Source of the DNA: Zygosaccharomyces rouxii
Lineage: Eukaryota > Ascomycota > Saccharomycetes > Saccharomycetales > Saccharomycetaceae
DNA length: 64,000 bases
NCBI RefSeq assembly: GCF_000026365.1
Contig: NC_012994.1
Location: forward strand, 682,001-746,000
Reading direction: 5' to 3'
Part shown: in pieces, positions 19,308-30,309 of the stretch
How positions within the stretch are numbered: position 1 is the first letter of the stretch
Layout: each line of letters begins with the position of its first letter
The notes under the pieces: generated by a model
Databases searched by the model: none
Seen by the model: only the letters and a program-made list of their open reading frames with translations
What the model was told of the DNA's origin: nothing
Translations under genes and position numbers: made by a program

Positions 19308-20291
19308 ATGTCTACTGACGCTATGTATATGAATAGCCCTCATGTACTGAGGGCATCAGGAAAGCATACTAATAGGACAAGCCATGTGACAAAACTGGAT
19401 AAGCAACGTATACAGCAGAATGATAAGGGTTCCAACAAATCAAAAAATGGTCAGGTCGCCATCAGTGTACCTAAAACTCAGGTACTACCTAATGGTGAAA
19501 AACCAGATTTTGGAAACTCAAATTCTACAAGGAAGTCGAAAAATGGAACCCAGAAAAAGGGAGGAGCTAAGGAACAGAAGGATGTGACAAAGGGATTAAG
19601 GAGCCTACGTCTACCAGATGAAAAGACTAAGAGTTCGAGGCAGCAACAACAAAAGGAAAAGGAAACTCAAAGTACTAAGAGTCAGAGTTCTAGGCCAAGG
19701 TCAAACTCGAATGCAAGTGCTGGTTTAAATTCGAGTTCGACTCCAATTTCTTCAACCCCTCCAACTGTCCCCACCTCACCACTGGAAAAGCCGGCTGCAG
19801 CCATTCCTAATGTCACTCCTTTAATGGCACCAGGAGCTATTCCAGTACCACCACCTTTAACAGGCTTGCCAAATCTCATGCCAAATTCAATACCACATCC
19901 ACTCCCACCTCCACCTACAGGTGTCCAACCTTTACCCATGCAGCCACCTCTCTTTGGTGGTCCTGGATACCCCTACGGTAACTACGCAGTGAGACCTATG
20001 CCCTACATGAACCCTCAGACACCATCGCCGGTGGTTAGCCAAATGTATCCACAGATACCACTGCCAATGATGCAAATGCAAATGCAGATGCCTCAGGTAA
20101 ATTCGGATACAGAAGCGCAGACGACTATGATGCAAACGACTATGATGACGGCAAAGCCTAGTGCAACAAGTACATCGTCTTGTTCAAATTCAAGGAGACC
20201 TACAACTACAAAATCTACTTCATTCGCAGGTGCATCTTTTGCATCAAAGGACCCGGTTATTAACAAGTTACCCAAACCAAGCTTCGCTTAA
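19308..20291 (+). CDS. EDC1: Edc1/Edc2 ortholog, mRNA decapping enhancer
   Basis: S. cerevisiae Edc1 and Edc2 are small basic proteins that stimulate the Dcp1-Dcp2 decapping enzyme; this is the single pre-duplication counterpart. The signature ends match: MSTDAMYMNSP at the start and LPKPSFA at the very end, a form of the family's conserved C-terminal motif next to the Dcp1-binding region. VLPNGEKPDFG and a KGLRSLRLPD stretch are also recognisable. The frame is open back to an ATG at 19209, but the family start is at 19308, giving 327 residues. This is much longer than Edc1 (175) because of a Pro/Met/Gln-rich middle (residues ~150-270). That proline-rich block could add Dcp1 EVH1-type contacts (inference). 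Confidence 0.9.
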   Translation: MSTDAMYMNSPHVLRASGKHTNRTSHVTKLDKQRIQQNDKGSNKSKNGQVAISVPKTQVLPNGEKPDFGNSNSTRKSKNGTQKKGGAKEQKDVTKGLRSLRLPDEKTKSSRQQQQKEKETQSTKSQSSRPRSNSNASAGLNSSSTPISSTPPTVPTSPLEKPAAAIPNVTPLMAPGAIPVPPPLTGLPNLMPNSIPHPLPPPPTGVQPLPMQPPLFGGPGYPYGNYAVRPMPYMNPQTPSPVVSQMYPQIPLPMMQMQMQMPQVNSDTEAQTTMMQTTMMTAKPSATSTSSCSNSRRPTTTKSTSFAGASFASKDPVINKLPKPSFA

Positions 20292-20377
20292 GGAGAAGTC
20301 TTGGAACCCTTTACTGGTTTTTTAGTGAATGGGATCGTTAGTAGGTCTGGCACCATACCGGTTTTATTCGCCTTTTT

Positions 20378-20380
<3 letters not shown>

Positions 20381-20413
<33 letters not shown>
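20381..20413. repeat. T33 homopolymer between EDC1 and ARB1
   Basis: An unbroken run of 33 T lies in the convergent gap just after the EDC1 stop. It is the longest homopolymer in the window and may help 3'-end formation or exclude nucleosomes. Sequencing length error is likely at such a run. Confidence 0.95.
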
Positions 20414-20417
<4 letters not shown>

Positions 20418-20553
20418 AATATACATAAGTTTAGCATTCTATGTAGATCACTGGGTGAACTGAATGGAATTGTTAGTCTTAAATGGATTGATATGAATCA
20501 CTGATTTAATAAGTTATACAAATTTGTTATTGAAAACGAAATATACACTAACA

Positions 20554-22386
20554 TTACAAAACGACGTTCTTTGCCAATTTGTTCTTGTATTCCAAGATGG
20601 AACCGTCCCATCTGTAAGCGGTTTTGTTTTCGACGACAAAGATATCTTGGGCAATTTTATCCAATAATCTGAAATCGTGGGAAACAACGACGACACCACC
20701 GTTGAAAGTGTTGATGGCTTCAGCAAGCGAATCAATAGTTGGAATATCGAGACCGTTTGTAGGTTCGTCTAATAGTAGAATGTTTGGAGCTTGTAGGGCC
20801 AGTAGGGCAAAGACAACACGAGAACGTTGACCTTCAGACAAAGTACCCATTTGAGCCTTTTGGCCATCACCAGTTAAACCGTAACGACCTAATTGACCTC
20901 TCCAGTATTGGAAATCTTGAGAAATGTGAGAGTATTTTTCACGAACGAATTCCAAGGCAGATTTAGTCAAATCTAATTGATCTTGAGAATGCTGAGAGTA
21001 GACACCTAATTTAACGTGAGTATGTCTAGAAACACGACCAGCTTGTGGAGTTAGGTCACCAGTCATAATCTTCAACAAAGTAGATTTACCAACACCGTTT
21101 GGACCCACAAGGGCAATTCTGGAATCCATATCAACACCGAAGTTCAAGTTTTCGTACAAGTTGTGTTCAGGATTACCGTCGTAGGCAAAACTGATTTCAT
21201 CGAATGCTAACACTGGTGGTGGTAGTCTTTCCACTTCTTGGAATCTAAATGAGAAGACCTTATCTGGCACGACAGGTTGGACCAAACCATCAGCCTCCAT
21301 CTTATCTAGAATCTTTTGTCTGGACTTAGCTTGTCTAACCAAGTTGGCATAAGTACCAGCGGATGCAATGAACTTCTTAATGTGAGCAATTTCTTCTTGT
21401 TGCTTATTGTATTGTTTCATTTGGTTAGTTTCCAATTCAGAACGAGTCTTGGCATAGGAATCGTAGTTACCACCAAAACTGGTCAATTTCTGCAATCTCA
21501 TATCGATCATGTTGGTACAGACACCGTTCAAGAAATCTTGAGAGTGGGAATTTAGAACCAAAGTTCTGTCAAATCTCTTCAAATATTCTTCTAACCAAAC
21601 ACAGGCTTCCAAATCCAAGTGCGCAGTTGGGTCATCCAATAGCAATAGGGTTGGCTTAACGAAAAGAGCCTTAGCCAAGGCAACACGCATTTTCCAACCA
21701 CCAGACATGTCCTTAGTCTTCTTTTGGATGGTGTCCTTGTTGAAACCAAGACCAACCAAGATGATAGCAGCTCTGGTTTCGAAAGTATCAGGATCCAAAG
21801 AATCCATTCTTTCGTATAATGATTCCAAATAATCAGATTCTGGACCTTCATCAATGATGATCTTTTCAACTAACTCTTCCAAACGCTTCAACTCATTTTC
21901 TGCTTCTCTAACAACATACTCCAAGGCAGAGTATTCACTAGGTTCAGCAGGTTCATCCAAAAGGTACACATCGATAGCTTCTGGGATAGGGAATTCCTTG
22001 GCAGCCAAGGCTTTCAAGAATGTGGATTTACCACAACCGTTCTCACCAAGCAAACCGTAACGACGACCATAATTCAATTCAAGAATAGAATCTTGAATCA
22101 AAACTTTACCGTGGAAAAGTAGAGAAACTGAGGACAACTTGATATCTCTAGAGGTCTTCAAGGAGTCCAAAACACCGGTGACGACACGATCACTGATACC
22201 TTCCTCATCTTGTTGTAATTTCATTGCAGCAACATTTTCAGCAGCCACGTCTGCTTCATCTTTTTGTTCACTATTGTCCTTGGTCTTACCAAACTTTCTA
22301 ACCGTCTTACCGGCTTCAAGCTTCTTGTTTTCTCTTTCGACTCTCTTGGCGTCTCTCTTAGCCTTGGAAGAAGATACTGGTGGCAT
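20554..22386 (-). CDS. ARB1: Arb1, ABC-F ATPase of ribosome biogenesis
   Basis: Arb1 is an essential ABC-F ATPase that shuttles between nucleus and cytoplasm and works in 40S and 60S maturation. The 610 residues equal the S. cerevisiae length exactly. Two nucleotide-binding domains are complete: Walker A GENGCGKST at 114-122 with signature MSGGWKMR and Walker B LLLLDDPTAHLD, and Walker A GPNGVGKST near 426 with signature LSEGQRSR and Walker B ILLLDEPTNGLD. The first domain has Asp-Pro-Thr in place of the usual Glu-Pro-Thr, so the catalytic glutamate of site I is absent. The N terminus is a Lys/Arg-rich region. A PAC/RRPE pair, the ribosome-biogenesis promoter signature, lies about 90 bp upstream. 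Divergent from COG1. Confidence 0.97.
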   Translation of the reverse strand: MPPVSSSKAKRDAKRVERENKKLEAGKTVRKFGKTKDNSEQKDEADVAAENVAAMKLQQDEEGISDRVVTGVLDSLKTSRDIKLSSVSLLFHGKVLIQDSILELNYGRRYGLLGENGCGKSTFLKALAAKEFPIPEAIDVYLLDEPAEPSEYSALEYVVREAENELKRLEELVEKIIIDEGPESDYLESLYERMDSLDPDTFETRAAIILVGLGFNKDTIQKKTKDMSGGWKMRVALAKALFVKPTLLLLDDPTAHLDLEACVWLEEYLKRFDRTLVLNSHSQDFLNGVCTNMIDMRLQKLTSFGGNYDSYAKTRSELETNQMKQYNKQQEEIAHIKKFIASAGTYANLVRQAKSRQKILDKMEADGLVQPVVPDKVFSFRFQEVERLPPPVLAFDEISFAYDGNPEHNLYENLNFGVDMDSRIALVGPNGVGKSTLLKIMTGDLTPQAGRVSRHTHVKLGVYSQHSQDQLDLTKSALEFVREKYSHISQDFQYWRGQLGRYGLTGDGQKAQMGTLSEGQRSRVVFALLALQAPNILLLDEPTNGLDIPTIDSLAEAINTFNGGVVVVSHDFRLLDKIAQDIFVVENKTAYRWDGSILEYKNKLAKNVVL

Positions 22387-22470
22387 TTTGGATACTATAA
22401 ACCGTTAACTTTCGATGCCTTTCTGCAATATTCAATTTTTCAACTAGTAGTAATTGTTTAAGTTCAAAGT

Positions 22471-22491
22471 CGATGAGATGAAAACTTTTCA
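22471..22491. promoter_or_regulatory. PAC + RRPE ribosome-biogenesis promoter pair upstream of ARB1
   Basis: CGATGAGATG (22471-22480) is the PAC core, and it overlaps TGAAAACTTTTCA (22479-22491), an almost perfect RRPE palindrome. This combination marks ribosome-biogenesis genes in S. cerevisiae. It lies 85-105 bp upstream of the ARB1 start; COG1 diverges from the same region but is not a ribosome gene. Confidence 0.7.
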
Positions 22492-22617
22492 CCTTTTAAA
22501 GGTCGCTTTGTGTGGTGTAAGGAATAAATGCTTCGAAACCATCGAACTGAACCCAAAGAACGTTTAGAAAGAGCTTAGGGCGACCTTAGAGTGCTTGAAT
22601 AACCCTATCAATCGATT

Positions 22618-23790
22618 ATGGATGTCGATGCAGTTGGATTTTTAAGAACGCACAGCGTTGTAGAAGTTCGAGATCTTGATTTGGAGATTTCTGGCGATGC
22701 TGCCAAGCTGTACGACAAGTTTGCACAGGAGCTCAGAGAACAGTACGGAGAGATATTGGAGGTGACGAAGTCTGTTGGAGAGTTGTTTGGTTGTTTGAAG
22801 AGAGGTGATTTTGAACTGAGAGATCTTTGTTTTAGGGATGATTTGTACAAGTTGAAGAAGCTAGAGCCTTTGGAGGGAACAATAGAGAGGGAAAATGTAA
22901 AGGAAAGTGCTGCGGACGATAACGGTGCTGCCAATAAGGTCCTACTCATCTCGAACTGGTCCTTGGCGATTTCTGATTTTGTATCTAGGTTTGCAGTCTC
23001 ATTGTCCTCCGCCAAGCTGTTTGATCAGGTAATCACACAGTTCCAAAATCTTCAGGAATATGGCCAGTGGCAGGAGTACGAAACAGTCATCCGTGATAAG
23101 TGTGAGCAATTTGTGCAGTACTTGCTGGATTCCTCATCGAATAATATTACATTTACGGTGGGACAATGGGCACGTATTTGGTCACTTGTGTTTAAAGGTA
23201 CCAACTTTCCCTGGAACGGCGAACAAGTGTTGAAATTGGACGAGATACTATTCCAGAGTCTTTTTCAAGAATCACTAGACGTTCTGATGAATGATACCGA
23301 TGAGGAAGTGTCGAAATTTGTTCATTCTTCCGAATTTGAGCAGAAACTCAATGCCAAGATCTTACAGGATATCGAACGTCAATTTCAATTGCTCGAAGAT
23401 CTGGTGTCACAGCAGGAAGAAGACACGACCCCCACATTCGAATACCCACGAGCTGTACAGGAACTGGATGTTGCACAGGTGGTGGAAAACTGTAGGTTAC
23501 ATTCTATTGGGCTTACCACGAGGTCAAGGGTGCAGATGTACAACTTAGTGGACCCACTAATACAAATGATAAACGATTTACAAGTTCACGGAGGTCAATC
23601 TGATCAAGTAACACAACTGCGCAGGAAATTAGCTACTGTGTTGAAGAACAAGATTCCCGTGACTGATGAGCACAAAGAACCAAACGAATCCCTAACGATG
23701 GATCAAGTGCTTGAACATCTAATGACGAATCAAAACGATTCAAGTGCTTCGCGGTTGATTCGTAAACAGATTAATGCGCTAGGAGCATAG
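22618..23790 (+). CDS. COG1: Cog1, subunit of the conserved oligomeric Golgi complex
   Basis: Cog1 is a lobe-A subunit of the COG tether that recycles Golgi enzymes inside retrograde vesicles. The 390-residue protein (417 in S. cerevisiae) is predicted mostly helical with few motifs, as in this fast-evolving family. The identification rests on the start MDVDAVGFLRTHSVVEVRDL, which fits the N-terminal Vps51/COG helix bundle, and on order: it sits beside ARB1 and the SDT1/PHM8 ortholog, as YGL223C-YGL224C and YER036C-YER037W require. The start is a true ATG at 22618, 231 bp from the ARB1 start. Confidence 0.88.
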   Translation: MDVDAVGFLRTHSVVEVRDLDLEISGDAAKLYDKFAQELREQYGEILEVTKSVGELFGCLKRGDFELRDLCFRDDLYKLKKLEPLEGTIERENVKESAADDNGAANKVLLISNWSLAISDFVSRFAVSLSSAKLFDQVITQFQNLQEYGQWQEYETVIRDKCEQFVQYLLDSSSNNITFTVGQWARIWSLVFKGTNFPWNGEQVLKLDEILFQSLFQESLDVLMNDTDEEVSKFVHSSEFEQKLNAKILQDIERQFQLLEDLVSQQEEDTTPTFEYPRAVQELDVAQVVENCRLHSIGLTTRSRVQMYNLVDPLIQMINDLQVHGGQSDQVTQLRRKLATVLKNKIPVTDEHKEPNESLTMDQVLEHLMTNQNDSSASRLIRKQINALGA

Positions 23791-23945
23791 AGATCTTTTT
23801 CATCTTACCTATCCATCGGTTCCCACTACAGCCGTTGGTCTTGTACTTTTTTTTTTTTTTAACCTCGAGGAAGGAAAAAAAAGGCTCTTAAGCAACTAAA
23901 AGGTATAAAAAGAATTGACATTTGGGGAAGCTGTTTGATCTCTAA

Positions 23946-24827
<882 letters not shown>

Positions 24828-24895
24828 GTATACTAAGGGGATGTTTTTACGTTGATAAATTTATATATACAGATATATGGATATACCTTTGGGAT

Positions 24896-26026
24896 TTAAG
24901 ATATTCGTATCTTTAGGAAAAGACTTAGTAAACCTCTCAGCAGTGATAATTCTACGGCGTTTGTGCCCTCATTACACATGTCTTCCACACAATCCTTGAA
25001 ATACTGAGTCCTCGAAGAAGGTCCGAATGGCATCTCATGCGATCCATAGACGAATAATGTAAAATACAGTAGGGATTCGTAATTTTTATCTTCTATCAAC
25101 TGGGTAAATTCTTCTTCAATGGTTATTGGACGGATTATTCGGTGTATTAGTGGTGATTGTAATCGTGATATACATCTTGATAATCTGTAATGCATGAAAT
25201 AGTCTTTGGGATCTACGAGTGATAAATAGAAATCGATAATTTGCTCATCACCTACAGATTCCAACATTTGAGAACACCAATCGTCATCACAATCTTGAGA
25301 CTCCCAAATTTTCCTGTCAAGTATAAAACACAACAGGTATTTGATAAACTGTTTATCGTCTTGATAACATCCAATGGCTCTCATCATAGAATCAACTGGT
25401 GTCATTTCAGATAATGAATCATAATCTCGTTTTCTAGTCAAAGGTTTATCCTCTTGAAGCAAACTTAGATCTGCTCCCAATGATTCTATTAACTCCAGAA
25501 GTGTAGGGTACTTCCTACGTATAGCATCTCTGACAGCATGGTTATCGGAATCTTCTATCAATTCATCATCTATATCCACATCTTCAAACCTTGTATCGTT
25601 ACTAATGAAATGCCAATCGATATAACGACCAGATATTGTCTCCCTAACGATTAAATCGATATATTGAGAGGAGGCGTCCCTTGGCTTGATGCGGGATCTA
25701 ACGGTATTACTCTTTTGTTCCTTAACGGTCGTCACAGTCGAGGGATTGTCAACCTCATCTTTGACATTTTGGATTCTGTCCAACGAACTAGCTAATTGTG
25801 GATCGAAATTCCTACCAAGGTCAAATTTTTGAATTTGCACAGATTTGGATTTCTTTATCGGTGATGATCTAGTTACTCTTCTACTTGAGTATGAAGTTCT
25901 CTTCAAAGTTTGTAGTAATCTATCATCTTCATCAGTTGATGACGAGGATGAACTTGATGAATCTAACTCATTATCATTAACATTTTGACGGAAAATTATT
26001 GCATCTTCATCTGAATCTGAACTCAT
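24896..26026 (-). CDS. KRE29: Kre29 ortholog, Smc5-Smc6 complex subunit (Nse6-like)
   Basis: Kre29, with Nse5, forms the loader-like heterodimer of the Smc5-Smc6 DNA repair complex. The protein begins with an acidic/Ser-rich region (SDSDEDAIIF, then a run of Ser and Asp/Glu to about residue 40), and a basic patch (RRVTRSSPIKKSK) follows. The rest, from about 115, is a helical fold without named motifs. Identification is mainly by position between SDT1/PHM8 and VRG4, as YER037W-YER038C-YER039C. Reading from 26032 needs a GTG; the ATG at 26026 gives 376 residues against 464 in S. cerevisiae. The IIF residues in an acidic context near the N terminus are a possible SUMO-interacting motif. Confidence 0.82.
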   Translation of the reverse strand: MSSDSDEDAIIFRQNVNDNELDSSSSSSSSTDEDDRLLQTLKRTSYSSRRVTRSSPIKKSKSVQIQKFDLGRNFDPQLASSLDRIQNVKDEVDNPSTVTTVKEQKSNTVRSRIKPRDASSQYIDLIVRETISGRYIDWHFISNDTRFEDVDIDDELIEDSDNHAVRDAIRRKYPTLLELIESLGADLSLLQEDKPLTRKRDYDSLSEMTPVDSMMRAIGCYQDDKQFIKYLLCFILDRKIWESQDCDDDWCSQMLESVGDEQIIDFYLSLVDPKDYFMHYRLSRCISRLQSPLIHRIIRPITIEEEFTQLIEDKNYESLLYFTLFVYGSHEMPFGPSSRTQYFKDCVEDMCNEGTNAVELSLLRGLLSLFLKIRIS

Positions 26027-26202
26027 GGCCACTATACACGCAGTCCAATGTGGTTAAAAGTTAAATTCTTTACAAACATACGTATGTATGCATAATATAT
26101 AGATATTTGAGTAAATGTTATATACTAGATGTTATATATCTTATAACGAAGAGGTCTATCAGCACCCTCAAATAGTAGTATTTGACACTGAAATCGATTG
26201 AA

Positions 26203-27297
26203 TCATTTTGGTGGTTGTTGCTTCATTTTCTTTTGCTTAGCAGCAACGTAGACAATACCAGAAAGGAAACCGATAAAGATTGATAGGATGGATAAGAAGT
26301 TCTTTGGAGCATCGAAAAACAGTAAACCTGATAATGCAATAGGTAATTTGTTCAAAGCACCAACCATAGAATACGTTGTTGAAGAAGTGACACGAACACA
26401 CCAACCTGAACAGTAAGAAATACCGACGGAAGCGGCACCAGAAATGACAAGAGCTGTCATTGATTCGTTGGAGAAGTTGACGCGCAAATTAGCGGATGAC
26501 CAGTCTTCAAATAGAAATGATGCAATCAAAAGAATTGGCATTGCCAATGCATTGTTGTAAAACATCGTATCGAAATCCTTAAAGTTAGTCAACTTGATTC
26601 TCTTTCTCATAATCAAAACGAAAAGAGCTGAAGACACACAGTTGAATAACATCCATACGTAACCGACATTCAATGAAGATGCAGCTCCAGGTAAGGCATT
26701 GGCAGCAGCATTAGCTAAACCAGCAGTACCCAGACTACCACCAGAGCCAGCACCATTAACACCACCAGCATTCTTTTGAGCTAGTGCTAATGCTTCAGCT
26801 TGAGCCTTTGCTGCAACATCTTGACGATCACCCAGAGTTGCAACAACAGATGAGAAAACCATCAATAGGAAAGATGATAATTCCATGGAAGTAACTGATC
26901 CACCAAAGAATAAAACTTCACCGTAAGCAATTAGGATAATAGTCAAATTCTTGAAAATGGTATAGATAGGAACAGGTAATAGGTTCAAAGCTTTAGAAGA
27001 AGTGTAGATCATTAAAACCAGCAAAAATGAAATAGGCATCCAATTCTTGATATCAGTTTTGTTCAAAGGACGGAATTTGGCGTACCCTAGACCCTTCAAT
27101 ACCACTAGCACTAGAGTACAAACCAAACATTGAACCACCAACATGACAAAGAACATGTTGAAATCATCCTTGTTAACAACAAACTTGTTGGTGACTGTCA
27201 TTAGAATAGAGGAACAACAATAGGCAAGAATTGAAATTGGCCCATTGTTTGTGATCCTAGCGAGAGCATGCTCGTTACCAACTTTCAACTCAGACAT
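26203..27297 (-). CDS. VRG4: Vrg4 Golgi GDP-mannose transporter
   Basis: Vrg4 exchanges lumenal GMP for cytosolic GDP-mannose in the Golgi and is needed for all Golgi mannosylation. About ten hydrophobic helices can be traced. The substrate signature GALNK is at about residues 319-323 ([16 protein letters not shown]), with the FNN-type motif represented by [10 protein letters not shown] near 244-253. The tail ends KQKKMKQQ, a basic COPI-type retrieval signal. The protein is 364 residues versus 337 in S. cerevisiae; the excess is a Gly/Ala/Asn-rich loop at about 175-208. It replaces both VRG4 (YGL225W) and HVG1 (YER039C), as expected for a non-duplicated genome. Confidence 0.96.
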   Translation of the reverse strand: MSELKVGNEHALARITNNGPISILAYCCSSILMTVTNKFVVNKDDFNMFFVMLVVQCLVCTLVLVVLKGLGYAKFRPLNKTDIKNWMPISFLLVLMIYTSSKALNLLPVPIYTIFKNLTIILIAYGEVLFFGGSVTSMELSSFLLMVFSSVVATLGDRQDVAAKAQAEALALAQKNAGGVNGAGSGGSLGTAGLANAAANALPGAASSLNVGYVWMLFNCVSSALFVLIMRKRIKLTNFKDFDTMFYNNALAMPILLIASFLFEDWSSANLRVNFSNESMTALVISGAASVGISYCSGWCVRVTSSTTYSMVGALNKLPIALSGLLFFDAPKNFLSILSIFIGFLSGIVYVAAKQKKMKQQPPK

Positions 27298-27886
27298 TTC
27301 GACAGTGCAGATACAAAGAACGTCAAATCAAACAGTCCAATATGTCTCGTACCTCTCTCGATATGACTACAGAGTGAATTGTTAAAGTTTAAACACTGAT
27401 AATTCCTTGTATTTATTGTTGATACTTTTTCTTCCGGGTTTGGCGAAGGAAGGGTAAGTTGAAAATTTTGATACCAGAAATGGCGTACTGCAAGAACGAA
27501 AATATACTACTATAAGATCAATGATACGTATCTCTATAGGATTTTGGTGGTTCAGATCCAATGAACTGGTCGATTTGATCAGACCTCTCGTAGTTGGAGG
27601 CAGTAATCAATTATATAGGCTTCATCGGTTGTAAGTAGTGCTCAATCCTGTAGTTCTGGCTGGACGCATAGGAAGGAGTTCTTGATGAACGATAAATGCA
27701 AGTACCCTGCAAGGTGTTGCTGTGAGGCAACCGAGAAAATCTAGGGTCTTGTTGACTCGAACATGCCAAAAATATGCCATATACTAAGCGTAATACCAGC
27801 GGGTAGTAGTGCTTGGTGGTAGTGATAACAGTATAGTATTAAAGTATACAGTTCGTATGGAGTGACTCCGTGGCTCCTCCAAATAA

Positions 27887-27909
27887 AAGGCGGCAGATTT
27901 GCCGCCCTT
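27887..27909. promoter_or_regulatory. GC-rich inverted repeat, two URS1-like cores
   Basis: AAGGCGGCA and TGCCGCCCTT form a near-perfect 9-10 bp inverted repeat around a GATT centre. GGCGGC is the core of the URS1 site bound by Ume6, present here on both strands. It stands out in AT-rich DNA. No T-run follows, so a terminator is unlikely. Confidence 0.4.
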
Positions 27910-28093
27910 GTCCTCTACTGTTTACTACAAGATGCAATTAGCAGACATGTAAGGAAAATGGTGAATGAATCGAGTTCCGGTATATGGGAAACAGCGTGTG
28001 CTGTAGCAGCTATCTAGTCGTCCGATGTGGCAGGCAACTGCCCGTTTTTTTTTTTTTTTAATTGTGTGATTTGGTAGGGACGGTAGTCGATCA

Positions 28094-28107
28094 GGGGGGG
28101 GGGGGGG
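28094..28107. repeat. G14 homopolymer
   Basis: Fourteen consecutive G, a rare event in a yeast genome. A T15 run lies 34 bp away at 28045-28059. Such G runs can form four-stranded structures and are prone to length error. Confidence 0.9.
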
Positions 28108-28763
28108 ATAGCGGCAAATGAATAGAGGAAGTAGAAATACAAAGTCGTAAGGTTTTTTGATAAAGTGGATGAGCTGATGTGATTGTGAAAGAAGCATTTC
28201 AATAGTGCCCGCTGTGGCATGTGATAATGACGTGATTCGTTGACCACGTGATATCGGTATTTTTGATAGCCATGGTCTGACTTGAGTCGGAATCTAATCG
28301 GACTCTTGGCGGATTCATTATCCATGGCGCACAATAGCCGGTCTACACGCTAATCAGCGAGCGAATGCAAATCGGCGTGTTTTCAAATGAAATAAGATTT
28401 TACTAATTAGTCGAAAATTGGGAAATCATTTGAGGATCACAAGTAGTAGTATTAATTACCTGCCTGTCGTCGTACTTCAAGAGGTCAAGATAAAGTTGCT
28501 TTGCCTCCTTTCTTTTTCAGCGTTCATCTGAATTTCTCAAAAATTTTCTGTCGTGAAAGGGGAAAAGAAAGAAGAAAAGAAGAATCTTGTAATCATCTGA
28601 ATAACTGCTAAGAGGGCCAAAACTACACTTTCTCAAATTCGAAAAAAGTATTAAGTCGTATTTCTATTTCAACCCTTGCCATTCCTTGCCTTGCTGATTT
28701 CAAGACTAGGTAGTTGCCATACGTTACGTGGAGTCCTATTTTGTCCCTGCAAGTTTTCGTTTG

Positions 28764-28785
28764 TTTTTTTTTTTTTTTTTTTTTT
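28764..28785. repeat. T22 homopolymer upstream of GLN3
   Basis: A run of 22 T lies 300 bp before the GLN3 start, probably a nucleosome-disfavouring poly(dA:dT) tract of the promoter. Confidence 0.9.
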
Positions 28786-29087
28786 CCTTCATTTTTTCCT
28801 AAACGTTGATTCTCAATAGCCATTATTTTCTTCATTCCCAGATCCAAGACTAAAAGTGAAAGTTCTTTTCTTTCCTCATATTGTTAATCACATAGAATTA
28901 GGATTGAAAAACAAAAAAAACAAACCTCCAATTACATCTTCCTAGGATTCAATTAGTTAAATTTGAAGAGTCCCTTAAACCTGTCAATTTTTAAACCTCT
29001 TCTTTTGAAGAGCTCAAGTTGAGAGAGTACTAATAGGATATTGCTCAACAGAGAAAAGAAAGAACATTTAGCCACATTAATGAACTA

Positions 29088-30274
29088 ATGCCCGAAGGAG
29101 CAAATACTTTTAACTTATATGATATTATTGATCAAACGCCACCGACTGGACTTACAGACGATATTGATAAAGAGAGTAATGGTGAAAACGACCAACATAC
29201 GGCACCTAGTACATTTGCCTTTAATGCCTCCACGTTCGATACTATGTTAGAAGTGCTACCTGACGATGTGGGTCTTAACATTCCAGCTTTCTCTGGTGCG
29301 GAATCTGTCCCAGATTCTGATGGCAAACGTCAAACTTCAAAAGATATTAATGATGATGATATTCAAGGGATAACAAATTCCAATCTTGGCATGGAAGGCT
29401 TAGATGATACTAATTTACAATCACATATGGATCTAATGCCACCAACTCGACCTATCGATATTGCATCTAATCAGTTAAGTGGTGAAATTGCTCCTCTATG
29501 GGATTTCAAGATGGAAGATTTTATGATGACACCAGCTCCAGGCGACTTCAACTCAAGTGCACCAAACAGTTTTAATTCTAATAGGCATTTCCTTCAATCG
29601 GAGTCTGCTCCTACCGGTCAACATGGATCATTCAATGGTTTTGGTAGTACGGGATTCAATCTTACCCAAACATTGGGAATGGGGATGCCACAGCACCATT
29701 TTAATTATAATCAATCTACTTCGTCTTCTCCCAAGACTGGAACTAATCATTTTAACAATAGTAATACCAATGGCAATAATAATTATAATCATAACACCGA
29801 CGATAACGTTACCTTTAATACACCACAGCGGGAGAATAGCTTCAGTCAAAGACATTCCATTGGGTCTAGGAAACCCTCAAATCAATTTAGTAAAACGGTT
29901 CACACAGAGGATGGTGGTATAGCATTAAGCTCCAGTACAACTACGAATTCTGTTAAGAAAAATTCATTGGTAAGACAAGTATCGTCAACCTCATTATCGA
30001 ACTATAAAAGGGGGTCGAGTTCTGGAATTCCTGATCTGCCGAAAAAACCTCCGATACAGTGTTACAACTGTAAGACCAATAAGACGCCGTTGTGGAGACG
30101 TGATGCTCAAGGGAATACGATGTGTAATGCTTGTGGCCTTTTTCAAAAATTACACGGTACAATGAGGCCCTTATCCTTGAAATCAGACGTTATTAAGAAG
30201 AGAAATACAAAGAAAAGAACTGAGAAGGAAAAACAATCACAGGAGCATGGTAATCAATCTAATAATACTAATAC

Positions 30275-30309
<35 letters not shown>

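Larger units (their letters stand above)
27298..29087. other. 1.8 kb divergent intergenic region VRG4 / GLN3
   Basis: This is the largest gap in the window. Its visible content is a hairpin-forming GGCGGCA/TGCCGCC pair at 27887-27909, T15 at 28045-28059, G14 at 28094-28107, a CACGTG at 28244-28249, and T22 at 28764-28785 in the probable GLN3 5' leader. Short frames at 27925-28334 arise from the G run (poly-Pro) and do not look like proteins. I see no tRNA or snoRNA boxes I could defend. Confidence 0.6.

Noticed and set aside
27925..28334. Two overlapping minus-strand frames of 90 and 106 codons
   Set aside because: Their content depends on the G14 and T15 homopolymers (poly-Pro, poly-Lys); no start context or similarity is visible, and they disappear with a single-base change in the runs.
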